Below, one piece after another: positions 15,316 through 25,168 of a DNA stretch of 42,960 nt. The stretch's first letter is position 1; the number at the start of each line of letters is the position of its first letter. The translations under genes were made by a program, and so were the position numbers. The notes beneath the pieces were generated by a model. That model was not told where the DNA came from, did not search any database, and saw only the letters and a program-made list of their open reading frames with translations. Origin of the DNA: Gemmatimonadota bacterium (lineage in GTDB: Bacteria; Gemmatimonadota; Gemmatimonadetes; Gemmatimonadales; Gemmatimonadaceae); assembly GCA_003223455.1 (NCBI GenBank), contig QHVE01000015.1, forward strand, positions 52,982 through 95,941, written 5' to 3'.

Positions 15316-17156
15316 CCGCGCCCGCCGTGACCGGACCGATGCACGCTGCGGAGACGCATCGCGGGATCATCCGACTGCTCGTCCCGCGCGGGCAGCGGCT
15401 GCACCCCGTCCTGCGGCTGGACTACATCGTCCGCGTCACGATGTATCCGCTGTTCTTCATCCTGCTCGTCGTCACCAACTATCCCGACCGGCTGATTCCG
15501 TTCTTCAAGCTGCTGCTGGTGTTCCACGTGATCGCGTGGCCGTACATCGCGCTGGCGATCGCCTCGCGCTCACGCAACCAGAAGCTGGCCGAGTATCGCA
15601 ACCTGCTGCTCGACTCGGCGGTCATCGGGTGCTACGTCACGATGTCGTGGTTCAATCTCGGGCCGTCCGCCGCGGTGCTGCTCGGCATCCATTCCGGCTG
15701 CATCAGCGTCGGCGGGTGGCGCATGGGCGTGCTCGGTGCGCTCAGCATCGGCCTGGGGATGCTCGGAAGCGCGCTCCTGTTCGGCCTGCACTTCGACCCA
15801 CTGGGCGGGCACCTTCTTGCCCAGGGGCTCGGCGTGGCGATGATCTTCGTCTACACGACCGTGTTCAGCTGGCAGTCGCACGGCCAGGCGCAGCGCGTGG
15901 TGCGCGCGGCCAAGCAGCTCGAGGCGCAGAGCGCCGACTTGCAGCGCAACAGCGCGCTGCTCGAAGAGCGCACGCATCAGCTCGAGCTCGCGCGCGACGC
16001 GGCCGAAGCGGCGAATTCGTCGAAGTCGCAGTTCCTCGCCAACATGAGCCACGAGCTCCGTACGCCGCTGAACGCGATCATCGGCTACAGCGACCTGCTG
16101 ATCGAGGAGGCGGAGGAGCTGGACGCGCAGGATCTCGTGCCCGACCTCGACAAGATCCGCTCGTCGGGGAAGCACCTGCTCGGCCTGATCAACGACGTGC
16201 TCGACCTCTCGAAGATCGAAGCCGGCAAGATGGAGATGTCGCTCGAGACGTTCGAGGTGCGCGACGTCGTAGCGGCGGTGGCGGCGATGGTTCGGCCGCT
16301 CGTGGAGAAGAACGGCAACGTCTTCGAGATGTCGATCGCGGCGGATGTCGGGACGATGCACGCCGACCTCACGCGCGTGCGGCAGATCCTCCTCAACCTC
16401 CTGGGCAACGCGAGCAAGTTCACCTCGAAGGGCACCGTCTCACTGACGGTGTCGCGCGAGTCGTCGAGGGATCGCGAGTGGGTCGTGTTCGCCGTGCGCG
16501 ACACCGGCATCGGGATGACGGCGGAGCAACTCTCGCGACTGTTCCAGCCGTTCACGCAGGCTGATCCCTCGACGACGCGGAAGTACGGAGGCACGGGACT
16601 CGGCCTCAGCATCTCGCAGCGGCTGTCGCGCCTCATGAGCGGCACCATCAGCGTAGTGAGCGAGCCCGGAATGGGGAGCATCTTCACCGTGCGGCTCCCC
16701 GTCGAGGTGACCGAGTCGAAGATGTCACGCCAGACGGGGATCTACCGCGTGTCGCGACCGAGCGTGCCGATCCCGGTGGTGACGTCGAGCCGGGTGCTGT
16801 TGATCGACGACGACGCCACGACGCGTGACCTCGTGCAGCGCATGCTCGCCAAGGACGGTGTCGAGATGCTCTACGCCGCGTCGGGGCAGGAGGGGCTGCG
16901 GCTCGCGGCGCAGCTGCGTCCCGACGTCATCATGCTCGACGTCATGCTCCCCGATCAGGACGGATGGGCGGTGTTGACGGCTCTCACGACGAAGCTCGAG
17001 CTGGCGGGGATCCCGGTCATCGTCGCGACGACCGCGGACGAGCGAGGGCTCGCCGAGACGCTGGGCGCCGCAGCGTATCTGTCGAAGCCCGTGGGCGCGG
17101 ATGAGCTCCGGGCCGCGATCCGCGGCGCGCACCAGGCAGCGGCGGGGCCCACGTAG
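15312..17156 (+). CDS. Membrane hybrid histidine kinase (HisKA-HATPase-REC)
   Basis: This 614-residue sensor kinase has an N-terminal integral membrane domain of about five or six helices (residues 40-195) with no large periplasmic loop, so it probably senses through the membrane. A coiled coil (about 200-235) precedes the HisKA domain with His247 in FLANMSHELRTPLNAIIGYS. The ATPase domain has the N-box LNLLGNASKFT, the G1 DTGIGM, the F-box LFQPFTQAD and the G2 GGTGLGL. The C-terminal receiver has D543 (VIMLDVMLPDQDG) and a SKPVG turn. ATG at 15312 overlaps the phosphatase stop. It is the likely input of the operon. Confidence 0.93.
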   Translation: MTAPAVTGPMHAAETHRGIIRLLVPRGQRLHPVLRLDYIVRVTMYPLFFILLVVTNYPDRLIPFFKLLLVFHVIAWPYIALAIASRSRNQKLAEYRNLLLDSAVIGCYVTMSWFNLGPSAAVLLGIHSGCISVGGWRMGVLGALSIGLGMLGSALLFGLHFDPLGGHLLAQGLGVAMIFVYTTVFSWQSHGQAQRVVRAAKQLEAQSADLQRNSALLEERTHQLELARDAAEAANSSKSQFLANMSHELRTPLNAIIGYSDLLIEEAEELDAQDLVPDLDKIRSSGKHLLGLINDVLDLSKIEAGKMEMSLETFEVRDVVAAVAAMVRPLVEKNGNVFEMSIAADVGTMHADLTRVRQILLNLLGNASKFTSKGTVSLTVSRESSRDREWVVFAVRDTGIGMTAEQLSRLFQPFTQADPSTTRKYGGTGLGLSISQRLSRLMSGTISVVSEPGMGSIFTVRLPVEVTESKMSRQTGIYRVSRPSVPIPVVTSSRVLLIDDDATTRDLVQRMLAKDGVEMLYAASGQEGLRLAAQLRPDVIMLDVMLPDQDGWAVLTALTTKLELAGIPVIVATTADERGLAETLGAAAYLSKPVGADELRAAIRGAHQAAAGPT

Positions 17157-17247
17157 CGCGACCGGAGCATGCAGCGACTCCCCTCGCTCTTGCGGGCGTA
17201 TGGGAGGCTCCGTATCTCAGCCTCATCCTCAACCCGTCCGCACCTCG

Positions 17248-17271
17248 AGCCCGGTCCCCCACAACCGGGCT
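17248..17271 (+). terminator. Hairpin after the signalling operon
   Basis: AGCCCGG (17248-17254) pairs with CCGGGCT (17265-17271) across a 10-base loop, 92 bases after the hybrid-kinase stop. There is no T-run. This 186-base gap (17157-17342) holds nothing else I can name. Confidence 0.4.
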
Positions 17272-17342
17272 TCGCCGTCTCGATCGGGCGAAGTCGCCCG
17301 TATCCGCGCGCGGTGTGGTGCACCGTCCAGTCACAGGTCCTC

Positions 17343-18377
17343 ATGTCTTCCTCCTTCTCACACCGCCTCGGCGCAGTCCTAGTGTTGGCCGGAGCCGCCG
17401 CCTGCGGCGACGTCCCGCTTCCCACCGCGCCCCTCGCGCCGACCGCGGCCGCCGACGCTCGTGCGGCCACGTCGACGACCGACGAGAACGTCACGTACAG
17501 CCCGTTGCTGGCGCAGATCGATGCCAGGCTCGCCGCGTCCGGCGCCGCATATCGCGTCGCCAAGGCCGAGCTGCGGATTGCCGCGGCCGGATGGAACGGC
17601 GCCACGTCGACCGTAATCTTCGCGAACGACCGCACGCGCGGGATCGGCGCCGAGTGGGTGAAGGGCGATCCACGGCGAGGCGGGAACCCCGGCGTGACGT
17701 ACACGTTCGGCTCCAACACCTCGATCGCGCCGACGACCCGCGACCCCGACGGCTCGAACGTGCGGCTCGTGAGCGCCGCGGATCAGGAGGCGTACGTCGA
17801 CGAGGCGATGAGCGCCTGGCGCAGCCTCACCTGCTCCTCGAAGCCCATCACGAAGGTACCAGTCCCCGCGGGCACCGATCCCGACGTGGTCGACGAGCTC
17901 GTCCTCGGACAGCCGCCGAGCGCGAACTACGCGCAGCCGGCGGACATCGTGGAGTCTGGGTGGCAGCCCGTGTCATGGTTTGAAACGCTGGCCGGCCCTG
18001 ATGGCAACTTCATCATCGGTATCACGTTCAGCTTTATCTTCACCGACAACGGCGGCAACCCCACCGACATCGACCACAACGGGAAGGCGGACCTGGCCCT
18101 GGCGGAGATCTACTTCAACGACGGCTTCTACTGGGGCAACGGCGCGCCGAACGTCATCGACTTCTACTCGAGCATCACCCACGAGAGCGGCCACGGGCTC
18201 GGCCTCGGGCACTTCGGCAAGGTGTTCGCGACGAATCATTCTCTGGCGGACGGGTTCCAGCTCTCCGACGTGAAGTTCGCGCCGTTCGCGATGATGAACG
18301 CCGTGTACGTCACGGGACGGAGCGAGATCTCCGGCACGGACATTTCTTCGTTCTGCCAGATCTGGGCGAGCAAGTAG
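17343..18377 (+). CDS. Secreted metzincin-type zinc metalloprotease (matrixin-like), lipoprotein
   Basis: This 344-residue predicted exported zinc protease opens with a signal peptide whose end, GAAACGD, suggests a lipobox at the Cys. The full metzincin motif HExxHxxGxxH is present (H280, E281, H284, G287, H290 in HESGHGLGLGH). A plausible Met-turn (FAMMN) follows about 35 residues later. Upstream, NPTDIDHNGKADLALAEIYFNDGFYW fits the strand region before the active helix of matrixin-like enzymes. ATG 17343 is chosen because it begins the signal peptide; an in-frame extension to 17169 is poor. A strong hairpin follows the stop. Confidence 0.82.
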   Translation: MSSSFSHRLGAVLVLAGAAACGDVPLPTAPLAPTAAADARAATSTTDENVTYSPLLAQIDARLAASGAAYRVAKAELRIAAAGWNGATSTVIFANDRTRGIGAEWVKGDPRRGGNPGVTYTFGSNTSIAPTTRDPDGSNVRLVSAADQEAYVDEAMSAWRSLTCSSKPITKVPVPAGTDPDVVDELVLGQPPSANYAQPADIVESGWQPVSWFETLAGPDGNFIIGITFSFIFTDNGGNPTDIDHNGKADLALAEIYFNDGFYWGNGAPNVIDFYSSITHESGHGLGLGHFGKVFATNHSLADGFQLSDVKFAPFAMMNAVYVTGRSEISGTDISSFCQIWASK

Positions 18378-18398
18378 GCGCAGGTCGACGCGATGAAG

Positions 18399-18429
18399 GG
18401 CGAGGTCGCCGGGTATCGGCGGCCTCGCC
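18399..18429 (+). terminator. Hairpin terminator after the metzincin gene
   Basis: A 13-bp stem (18399-18411 with 18417-18429, one G-T wobble) closes on a 5-base loop 22 bases after the metzincin stop. There is no T-tract, as for other hairpins in this window. Confidence 0.5.
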
Positions 18430-18469
18430 GCGCGGGGGCGCAGCTCTGATCGCACGGTGGCTCGCACCC

Positions 18470-20029
18470 GTGCTGCTCGGCATCGTCGCGTTCGCGCTGG
18501 TGCTCGAGATCACCGATCCTCCTGCGCCCGGGCTCGACCCCGATGCGCTGGCGTACATGGGGAGCGCGCAGTCGTTCGCGCAACACGGCGAGTTCCGCAC
18601 GCCGACCACCCGCTGGTGGAGTACCGACAGCACGGCGGCGCTCGCGCATTTCCCTCCCGGGTTCGCCACCGCGCTCGCCGTGCCCGTGCGGCTCGGCATG
18701 GACCCGATGCAGGGCGCGCGACTCGTGCAGGCGCTCTCGGCGTTCGTCATCGTCACCACGCTCGTGCTGCTCGTGAGCGAAGCGGCGACACCGGTGGCCG
18801 GCGTGCTCCTCGCCACCGCGTTGTTCTCGACGTCGGCGATGCACGAGGTGCACGTCTCGGTGCTGAGCGAGCCGCTCTACCTTGCGTTCCTCGTGCTGGC
18901 GCTCTTCGCCATGGTACGGCGCCCCGACCAGCCGTGGCGCGCCGGCCTCGCGGCGGCGCTCGCGACGCTCACACGCTACGCCGGTATCTCCGTCGTCGGC
19001 GCGGTCGCGCTGTGGAGCTTCGGACGTCGCGGCACGATCGCCGTCCGGCTCCGCAACGCCGCGCTCGCGCTGCTGCCGATGCTCGTGCTGCAAGGACTCT
19101 GGTTCGTGCGCACCAGGCGGCTCAGGGGCGCGGAGCAGATCCGCCAGCTCGCACTCTACAGCGGCCTCGGTGCCGCGCTCCAGAAGGGCGCGACGACGCT
19201 CACCTGGTGGCTCGTCCCCAATCCCGATGAGTGGGACGAGAAGCTGCCGTACCAGCGCGGCGTCGCGCTCGCGGCGGGATTCGTCATCGCCCTCATCGTC
19301 CTCGCAGGCGCGTGGCGGCTCCGCCGGACGTACGCGGCGCGCGCCGAATCGTCAGAGCGCGACGAGGCGCCCGAGAGTCTGCGATTGCTCGCGGCGACCT
19401 CGCTGCTCATCGCGTCGTACGTCGGAGTGCTGCTCGTATCGCGTCTCGTCGCCGACCCGGGCATCCCGTTCGACGAGCGCATCCTCGCGCCGGTGATGCT
19501 GCTCGGCGCCACCCTGGCCGCCACGGGAATCGCCGTATGGTGGCAGAGCACGACGAGCGAGCTGCCGAAGATCGCCGTCGTCGGGGCGTTGCTCGGCTGG
19601 TGGGCGGCCGCGGGCTCGCTCACGTACAACGAGGCGATTTGGGCGCTCGAGCACGGCTCCGACTTCACGAGCGACCAGTGGCGGCACAGCGATCTGATCG
19701 ACTGGGCACGCACCGAGGGGGCCGCGCACCCGCTTTACACCAACTGGCCGGTGATGTCGTACTTCTACCTTCGCCGGCCGGCGCGCGACGTACCGCGACT
19801 CGACGAGACCGCGCGGATGGGAGCGTTCGTCGATTCGCTGCGCGCGCACGGCGGTCGCGTCCTCGAGTTCACGACACCCGGGATCGAATACGTGTCGCTG
19901 GACTCGATGGTGAAGGTGCCGGGATTGCGCGTCGTGGCGCGCCGCACTGACGGCGTGGTGCTCGCCGCGGTGGGCGAGCCTACACCAGCACGTCCGCCGA
20001 GAAGCGCTCCGCCATCTCGTCCGCCGTGA
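18470..20029 (+). CDS. Polytopic membrane protein, GT-C/GT39-like glycosyltransferase
   Basis: This is a protein of about 519 residues with many hydrophobic helices. An early acidic motif lies after the first helix ([14 protein letters not shown]), where GT-C enzymes place a catalytic Asp, followed by an aromatic/Pro-rich loop. The membrane region ends near residue 400, and a soluble C-terminal part ([21 protein letters not shown]) resembles the extracytoplasmic domain of PMT/ArnT-like proteins. It would move sugars from lipid carriers, but donor and acceptor are unknown. The GTG start is uncertain: the first helix seems to begin a few residues upstream (ALIARWLAP), where no good start codon lies. 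Its last 50 bases overlap the convergent GGDEF-EAL gene. Confidence 0.7.
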   Translation: MLLGIVAFALVLEITDPPAPGLDPDALAYMGSAQSFAQHGEFRTPTTRWWSTDSTAALAHFPPGFATALAVPVRLGMDPMQGARLVQALSAFVIVTTLVLLVSEAATPVAGVLLATALFSTSAMHEVHVSVLSEPLYLAFLVLALFAMVRRPDQPWRAGLAAALATLTRYAGISVVGAVALWSFGRRGTIAVRLRNAALALLPMLVLQGLWFVRTRRLRGAEQIRQLALYSGLGAALQKGATTLTWWLVPNPDEWDEKLPYQRGVALAAGFVIALIVLAGAWRLRRTYAARAESSERDEAPESLRLLAATSLLIASYVGVLLVSRLVADPGIPFDERILAPVMLLGATLAATGIAVWWQSTTSELPKIAVVGALLGWWAAAGSLTYNEAIWALEHGSDFTSDQWRHSDLIDWARTEGAAHPLYTNWPVMSYFYLRRPARDVPRLDETARMGAFVDSLRAHGGRVLEFTTPGIEYVSLDSMVKVPGLRVVARRTDGVVLAAVGEPTPARPPRSAPPSRPP

Positions 20030-22694
20030 GCGCGCCGCCGAACAGGTAGCCCTGCACGAGGTCGCACCCGACCCCCTGCAACACGGCGAGCTGTCCCGGA
20101 GTCTCCACGCCCTCGGCGATGACCTTCATGCCGAGGTTGTTCGCCAGCGCGACGATCGTGCGCACGATCTCCGAGCCCTCCCCGTCCGGTCCGATGTTGG
20201 CCACGAACGACCGATCGATCTTGAGACCGTCGAGGTCGAAGCGGTGCAGGTACCCGAGCGAGGAATATCCGGTACCGAAGTCGTCGAGATCGAGGCGGAT
20301 GCCGAGAGCGTGCAGCTGCGCGAACGTGTCGATGACCGGCCCCTCGCGCTCGATGAGGACGGTCTCGGTGAACTCGAGCCGGAGGCACTGCGGAGGGAGC
20401 CCGCTCGCGCGCAGCGCGTCGGTCACGCGCGCGATGAGGTCCGGATGCGAGAACTGTCGCGCCGAGAAATTCACGCTGATCGTCAGGTCGGACGTGACCG
20501 GGTTCTCGCGCCGCCATTCCGCCATGCGCATGCAGGCTTCGCGGAGCACGAGATTCCCCATCGGCACCACGAGCCCCGTCTCCTCCGCGACGGTGAGGAA
20601 GTCATCCGGCGAGACGAGCCCGCGCTGTGGATGCTCCCACCGCACGAGCGCCTCCACGCCGACGATCCGTCCGCTGCGCGCCGAGATCACCGGCTGGTAG
20701 AGGATGCGGAACTCCTCGCGCTCGATCGCCAGACGGAGATCCGTCTCGAGCTGCAGCAGCGCGACCGCATGCGCGTGCATCTTCTGATCGAACACCTCGT
20801 AGCGCGACTTGCCGTTCGCCTTTGCGCGGTACATCGCGAGGTCCGCGTCGCGCAGCAGGTCGTCGGGCATGTGGTAACCCGTGCCCGACAGCGCGATGCC
20901 GATGCTCGCGCTCACGAAGACGTCCTGGCCCTGCAGATAGAACGGGCGCTGGAGCTCGATCATGATGCGCTCGGCGACACGTGTGGCGTCGCTCACCGAT
21001 GCCGTGTTGTCGATCAGCACCGTGAACTCGTCGCCTCCCAGTCGCGCCACCGTGTCGCCGGGCCGAACGCACTGCTCGAGCCGCCGCGCCACCGCGACGA
21101 GCAGCTGGTCGCCCACCGCATGGCCGAGCGAGTCGTTCACCACCTTGAACCGGTCCAGGTCGAGGAACAGCATGGCGAACGAGTAGTGCTCGTCGAGCCG
21201 CGCGCGGCTGATCGATCGGCGCAGCAGCTCCGTGAAGCGCGACCGGTTGGGCAGGAAGGTGAGCGCGTCGTGGAAGGCGTCGTGCAGCAGCTGGCGCTCG
21301 GCCGCCTTGCGCTGGGTCACGTCGCGGAAGCTCCACACGCGACCCACGCTGCCCCCGTCGACGCGCTGCGGCACCGAGTACCGCTCGAAGACGCGGCCGT
21401 CGTTGAACTCGAGCTCGTCGAAGCTCTCCGCCTCGGGCGAGGCGTAGAGCTCCTGCACCTTGCGCAGAAACGCCTCGGGGTCGCGGAGCTGCTTGACCAT
21501 GTGGGCGAGGGCGCGCTCGTCGTCGCGCGATTCGGCGATGTCCTTCGGGATGCGCCACAGCTCGACGAAGCGGCGGTTGAACAGCGTGATGTGGCCCATG
21601 CCGTCGGCGGCGAGAATGCCGTCGGCGGTGGACTCGAGCGTTGCGCCGAGCAGCGACGCGGTACGCGAGAGGTCCTCGGTACGCTGGGTCAGGTTGGTCT
21701 GATCCGTGAAGAACAGCGTGATCCCGTCCTCGAACGGGAAGGTGCGCACGTCGAGCACGCGCTCGCCGTCGGTGTCGGTGAGGTGCACGGCGAGCCGCGT
21801 TGCGCCCACGGCGCGATCGGTGAGCGAGCTGGCCAGGGTGGCGCCCAGCGCGGTGCGCGCGAGCTGCGGCCACGCCACGACGAGCGGCTGGCCGAGCACC
21901 GCGGCGCGAGCGCGCCTGGAAAGGCGCTCGGCCGCCGTGTTCCAGAGGAGCACACGCCCGTCACGCCCGAGCACGAGCATCCCCTCGTCGATCGACTCGA
22001 TGACCTCGGACAGCCGCGCCTGCGAGCGCCGCTCGCGCTCCAGCAGCTCGCCCGCCTGCACCGCGCGCAGCCCGAACAGCACGATGAGCTGCGAGAGCAG
22101 CAGCACGACGATCACGAGCTCGAACGACTGGTCGGCCGCTTCCTCGGCGTCCTGCCGGCGCACCTCGGCATCCGCCTTGTACTGCGCCTGCATGGCGAGG
22201 AGGTCGGCGCGGGCCCGGTCGAAGCTCGGAGTTCCGAGCTGGAGGTCGTACGCGATGGCCGCCGCCGTTTCACCCGTGAGGATCGAGGCGATCACCTCGT
22301 CGCGAACCCGCAGGTACTCGTCCCAGTCGGCCTGGAATTTCCGGGCGGAGGCGATCTCGCCCGGACGCACGAGGTGCGACATGTGCTGGGCGATGCGCTG
22401 CTTGACACGCTCGTCGGCGGCGCGCGACTCGTCGACGTACATCACCTGGAGATTCGGATTCGTCGTCGTGAGCGCGTAGAGCATGCGACGGCGGGCCTCC
22501 TGCGCGTCGAACTGCAGTCCAGCGAGGAGATCGAGCCCGCTCACCAGGCCGTCGTACAGCTGATGCGACTCGTGCGCCGCGCTGCGCAGCTGCAGCAGGC
22601 TGAAGGCGCCGGTCGCCACGCTCACGAGCGCGTACCCGACGAGGAGCAGTGTCGTACTGCGTCGACGCACGAGGGCGCGCGCCCATCGGATCAT
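19980..22694 (-). CDS. PAS-GGDEF-EAL membrane protein (c-di-GMP turnover)
   Basis: This is a 904-residue inner-membrane protein. Two helices (about 12-36 and 190-212) flank a periplasmic four-helix-type sensor region. Two PAS-like domains follow (about 232-340 and 345-470). The GGDEF domain keeps GGDEF at 553-557 and an allosteric I-site RPGD at 544-547, so synthesis and feedback inhibition are possible. The EAL domain keeps EAL at 681-683 and DDFGTGYSS, so degradation is possible too. The start overlaps the stop of the PstS-like gene (ATGA, 22691-22694). The periplasmic sensor may read that binding protein; this is inferred from gene order. Confidence 0.93.
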   Translation of the reverse strand: MIRWARALVRRRSTTLLLVGYALVSVATGAFSLLQLRSAAHESHQLYDGLVSGLDLLAGLQFDAQEARRRMLYALTTTNPNLQVMYVDESRAADERVKQRIAQHMSHLVRPGEIASARKFQADWDEYLRVRDEVIASILTGETAAAIAYDLQLGTPSFDRARADLLAMQAQYKADAEVRRQDAEEAADQSFELVIVVLLLSQLIVLFGLRAVQAGELLERERRSQARLSEVIESIDEGMLVLGRDGRVLLWNTAAERLSRRARAAVLGQPLVVAWPQLARTALGATLASSLTDRAVGATRLAVHLTDTDGERVLDVRTFPFEDGITLFFTDQTNLTQRTEDLSRTASLLGATLESTADGILAADGMGHITLFNRRFVELWRIPKDIAESRDDERALAHMVKQLRDPEAFLRKVQELYASPEAESFDELEFNDGRVFERYSVPQRVDGGSVGRVWSFRDVTQRKAAERQLLHDAFHDALTFLPNRSRFTELLRRSISRARLDEHYSFAMLFLDLDRFKVVNDSLGHAVGDQLLVAVARRLEQCVRPGDTVARLGGDEFTVLIDNTASVSDATRVAERIMIELQRPFYLQGQDVFVSASIGIALSGTGYHMPDDLLRDADLAMYRAKANGKSRYEVFDQKMHAHAVALLQLETDLRLAIEREEFRILYQPVISARSGRIVGVEALVRWEHPQRGLVSPDDFLTVAEETGLVVPMGNLVLREACMRMAEWRRENPVTSDLTISVNFSARQFSHPDLIARVTDALRASGLPPQCLRLEFTETVLIEREGPVIDTFAQLHALGIRLDLDDFGTGYSSLGYLHRFDLDGLKIDRSFVANIGPDGEGSEIVRTIVALANNLGMKVIAEGVETPGQLAVLQGVGCDLVQGYLFGGALTADEMAERFSADVLV

Positions 22695-23200
22695 TGCGTG
22701 CGCACTCCCAGGCGGTAGCCCGGCTCACCGGGCAGGCGGCCATCCACGCGCAGCATCTTCACGGTCGTGTCGACGTCGCGCGCGCGGAGGTAGCCGATGG
22801 CGCCCGGCACGTTGTACACGAAGCGCAACACGCCGTACGACGAGGTGAGCGTCTTCGGGGCGTCGGTCGCCTCGCCCGAGAACACCGCCTGGAGATACGT
22901 GCGGCGGTAATCCTCTTCGGCGACGCCATACAGCGATTGCAGGATCGCGCTGCGCTCGGGGGCGCCGTGGTCGCGCATCACCAGTGTCACGCGGCGACCG
23001 TTCGACCACCGGCTCCGCTGGCCACGGAAGACGCGCCGCAGATCGGAGAATGAGATCTCGCTCAGCGGGTTGCTTCGGTTCACGACGATGGCGAGCGGCT
23101 CTCCCTGCTGCGCATGCGCAGCCTGGGGCGCAGCGCCGAGCAGCGACATCACGAGCGCGCCGAGCGCCCAACGCAACGGATGCATGGAAAGGCGCGCCAT
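22691..23200 (-). CDS. Small periplasmic PstS-like substrate-binding protein
   Basis: This 169-residue protein has a signal peptide (residues 1-30, ending AAHAQ) and one PBP-like lobe of the phosphate-binding family. Segments [42 protein letters not shown] and [13 protein letters not shown] match the short PstS-like proteins found outside transport operons. It is roughly half the length of a transport PstS, and no ABC permease or ATPase is nearby, so a sensory role is more likely. It is coupled to genes on both sides: TGATG with the barrel gene and ATGA with the GGDEF-EAL gene. Confidence 0.85.
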   Translation of the reverse strand: MARLSMHPLRWALGALVMSLLGAAPQAAHAQQGEPLAIVVNRSNPLSEISFSDLRRVFRGQRSRWSNGRRVTLVMRDHGAPERSAILQSLYGVAEEDYRRTYLQAVFSGEATDAPKTLTSSYGVLRFVYNVPGAIGYLRARDVDTTVKMLRVDGRLPGEPGYRLGVRTQ

Positions 23201-24591
23201 CAGAACATGAACGACACTTGGGCGTCGACCCGATTCATCGTCGGACGCGTCGTCTGCTGGAGGTGGCTCGCCTGGAGCTTGAAGGCGGCCAGTGCGTCGA
23301 AGTCCCAGCGTATGCCCCCCGTGGGACCGCTGCGGCGGCCGAGGAAGGCGAACAACTGGTTGGTGTTGGGGACGTCGACGTAGTCGTAGCGTGCGTAGGG
23401 ACGAATGGTGCGGAAGCGGCGGGATGCCTGCACGTACCAGCCTCGCGAGACGTTCTCGGCACCACCGGCGCGCGACTGGTGACGCATCGCGAGCCACTCG
23501 CCGAGCAGCTCGACGGCGTCCGTCTTGTACAGCGCGTGCGCCCCGCCGATGATCTCGTCGATCGGCGCCTTGGTCGTGTCCTGCAGGGTGAGCCGGTCAC
23601 GATAGAGCGAGACACCCATCTGCAGTCCGTCCCACCGTTCGGGACGCGTCACGAGCGCCACGTTCACCGACGGTGTGTTGTTGTCGGCGAGCGAAGGCTG
23701 CGGCGTCGTCGCGGCCGACGACTGACCCGCGCGCCCGCTCCCCAGCTCGGCGACGTATCGGAGTCCGAGCCCACCCGACGGGATGTCGCCCGTCGTCGAG
23801 ACGCCGAGCGTGTGGATCGGGAGGAGACCGATGTCGCCGTCGATCGCGAATATGAGCGGGCGGCCGACCGCCGTCTGGAACCAGCTTCCGTGGTGAAACG
23901 CGGTGTTGTAGTACCCGATGCTCGCGTGGTACCGTCCCGCCGAGGCGATGAAGTGGTCGCTGGCCGAGTACGTGACGAGGAGGCGTTCGAGCCGTGCGCT
24001 GTACGTGTTGCGCGGCAGCGCCGTCATCGTGGCCTCGGTGAGGACGCTCAGGCGGTCGGAGAGCTGGGACTGCCCGAACAGGTCGAATTGGCCAAGGGCG
24101 AAGCCATTCCGCGCCCCGGTCGAATCGATGGCGGAGAACTTCACGTCGGCGAAGAGGTGGACCCGGAACTGGGGTTCGGCCGAGGCCGTGCCCTCGCTCG
24201 CGGCGTCGGCATGCTCGCCATGCTCGTTCGCGGCGTCGTCGCGGGGCGTGTTGGAGACGTCGTGCGGTACCGAGAGAAGGTGCCGGATCGTGGCGACCGG
24301 CGCGGGCTGGCTTCCGGCGCGTTCGCAGAGCACGGCGACCAGCGCAAGCGTCGTGGTGTCGGCGTCGCTCCTCTCTTGGGCCCGGGCAGCGCCGGTGCTA
24401 CCGCGGGCCGGGCAGTCGACGACGAGGACGCGTGCTTGCCCTACCCTGTCTCCCTCGGCGGCGGGTGTCGTGTCGTGTGCGGCGTCAACTGCGGCTGACC
24501 CCTGCTGCGCGGCTGAATACGGCGACGCGCCCTGCGCCCCCACAACAGCGGGAAGGAGCGCGAACGAGAGAACCCGTACGGCCAGGCGCAT
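23200..24591 (-). CDS. Outer-membrane beta-barrel protein (porin-like)
   Basis: This 463-residue exported protein has a signal peptide in the first 20-25 residues (start ATG 24591, MRLAVRVLSFALLPAVVGAQ). A low-complexity Ala/Asp/Glu-rich N-terminal part (about 25-150) precedes alternating amphipathic strands, for example FRVHLFADVKFSAI, RPYARYDYVDVP and the terminal RVDAQVSFMF. The terminal Phe is a typical barrel-insertion signal. It is the first gene of a three-gene unit with the PstS-like and GGDEF-EAL genes; its stop overlaps the next start by one base (TGATG). The substrate is unknown. An upstream ATG (24663) is possible but would put a very basic stretch before the signal peptide. Confidence 0.78.
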   Translation of the reverse strand: MRLAVRVLSFALLPAVVGAQGASPYSAAQQGSAAVDAAHDTTPAAEGDRVGQARVLVVDCPARGSTGAARAQERSDADTTTLALVAVLCERAGSQPAPVATIRHLLSVPHDVSNTPRDDAANEHGEHADAASEGTASAEPQFRVHLFADVKFSAIDSTGARNGFALGQFDLFGQSQLSDRLSVLTEATMTALPRNTYSARLERLLVTYSASDHFIASAGRYHASIGYYNTAFHHGSWFQTAVGRPLIFAIDGDIGLLPIHTLGVSTTGDIPSGGLGLRYVAELGSGRAGQSSAATTPQPSLADNNTPSVNVALVTRPERWDGLQMGVSLYRDRLTLQDTTKAPIDEIIGGAHALYKTDAVELLGEWLAMRHQSRAGGAENVSRGWYVQASRRFRTIRPYARYDYVDVPNTNQLFAFLGRRSGPTGGIRWDFDALAAFKLQASHLQQTTRPTMNRVDAQVSFMF

Positions 24592-24795
24592 GGTCGAGCT
24601 GGTGAGGGATGCACGTCGAAGCTGCCGCAGGCGACGCCGCCCACGGGCCAGCGATAGCGTCCTCATGCAGACGATTCGAACCCACCCGCGGCACACGAAA
24701 ATGGGTGCATCTGCACGCGTCTCCGGCGGGCGGGCGCTTCGCGGTCTCGTGCAGGCCGGCGCCATTTCGCCCGACCTGCGGTATCCGCACTTGCC

Positions 24796-25137
24796 CTAGG
24801 GCTTCCCGCGCGGGCGCTCGTCGCCGCCCGGGGTATAGGCGGGCGGCACGTACAGGTTCAGGGTCCGGAGCGGGGTGCGACCGGTGTTCCGAATCTCGTG
24901 CGTCGTGCCACGCTCGATCAGCAGGAGGGTATCGGCGCTGAGTGGATGGCGCGTCCGGCCGAGCGTGGCGACGCCCGTTCCCGAGAGGACGAACAGCCAC
25001 TGATCGGCCCCGCGGTGGCGATTGCCCGGCCCGCCCTCGGAGTCACCGGGCGCCAGGACCATCGTCGCCGCCTGGCCTCGCGCGTTGGACAGCGCGACGC
25101 GGAATCCCTTTCCGAAGCGGAGTCGCTTCCTCGGCAT
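24796..25137 (-). CDS. Cupin-domain protein
   Basis: This 113-residue single-domain cupin is predicted to be cytoplasmic. Motif 1 reads RHRGADQWLFVLSGTG, with the usual Glu replaced by Asp, and motif 2 reads TLLLIERGTTHEIRNTG. The metal ligands would be the His residues of both motifs. Small cupins range from sugar isomerases to binding proteins, so no reaction is assigned. The gene is separated from the barrel gene downstream by 204 bases (24592-24795), in which I saw no RNA or repeat. Confidence 0.8.
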   Translation of the reverse strand: MPRKRLRFGKGFRVALSNARGQAATMVLAPGDSEGGPGNRHRGADQWLFVLSGTGVATLGRTRHPLSADTLLLIERGTTHEIRNTGRTPLRTLNLYVPPAYTPGGDERPRGKP

Positions 25138-25168
25138 GCCGCGGCGAGGGGCAGGGAGCGTGCCGCCC

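Noticed and set aside
20244-22718. 824-codon plus-strand frame opposite the GGDEF-EAL gene
   Set aside because: The minus strand encodes a full set of GGDEF and EAL motifs; the plus frame has no recognisable protein features.
24668-24700. GGTTCGAATC on the minus strand, like a tRNA T-arm
   Set aside because: The 5-bp stem around the loop does not pair (GTGGG against CGTCT) and no acceptor or anticodon stems surround it.
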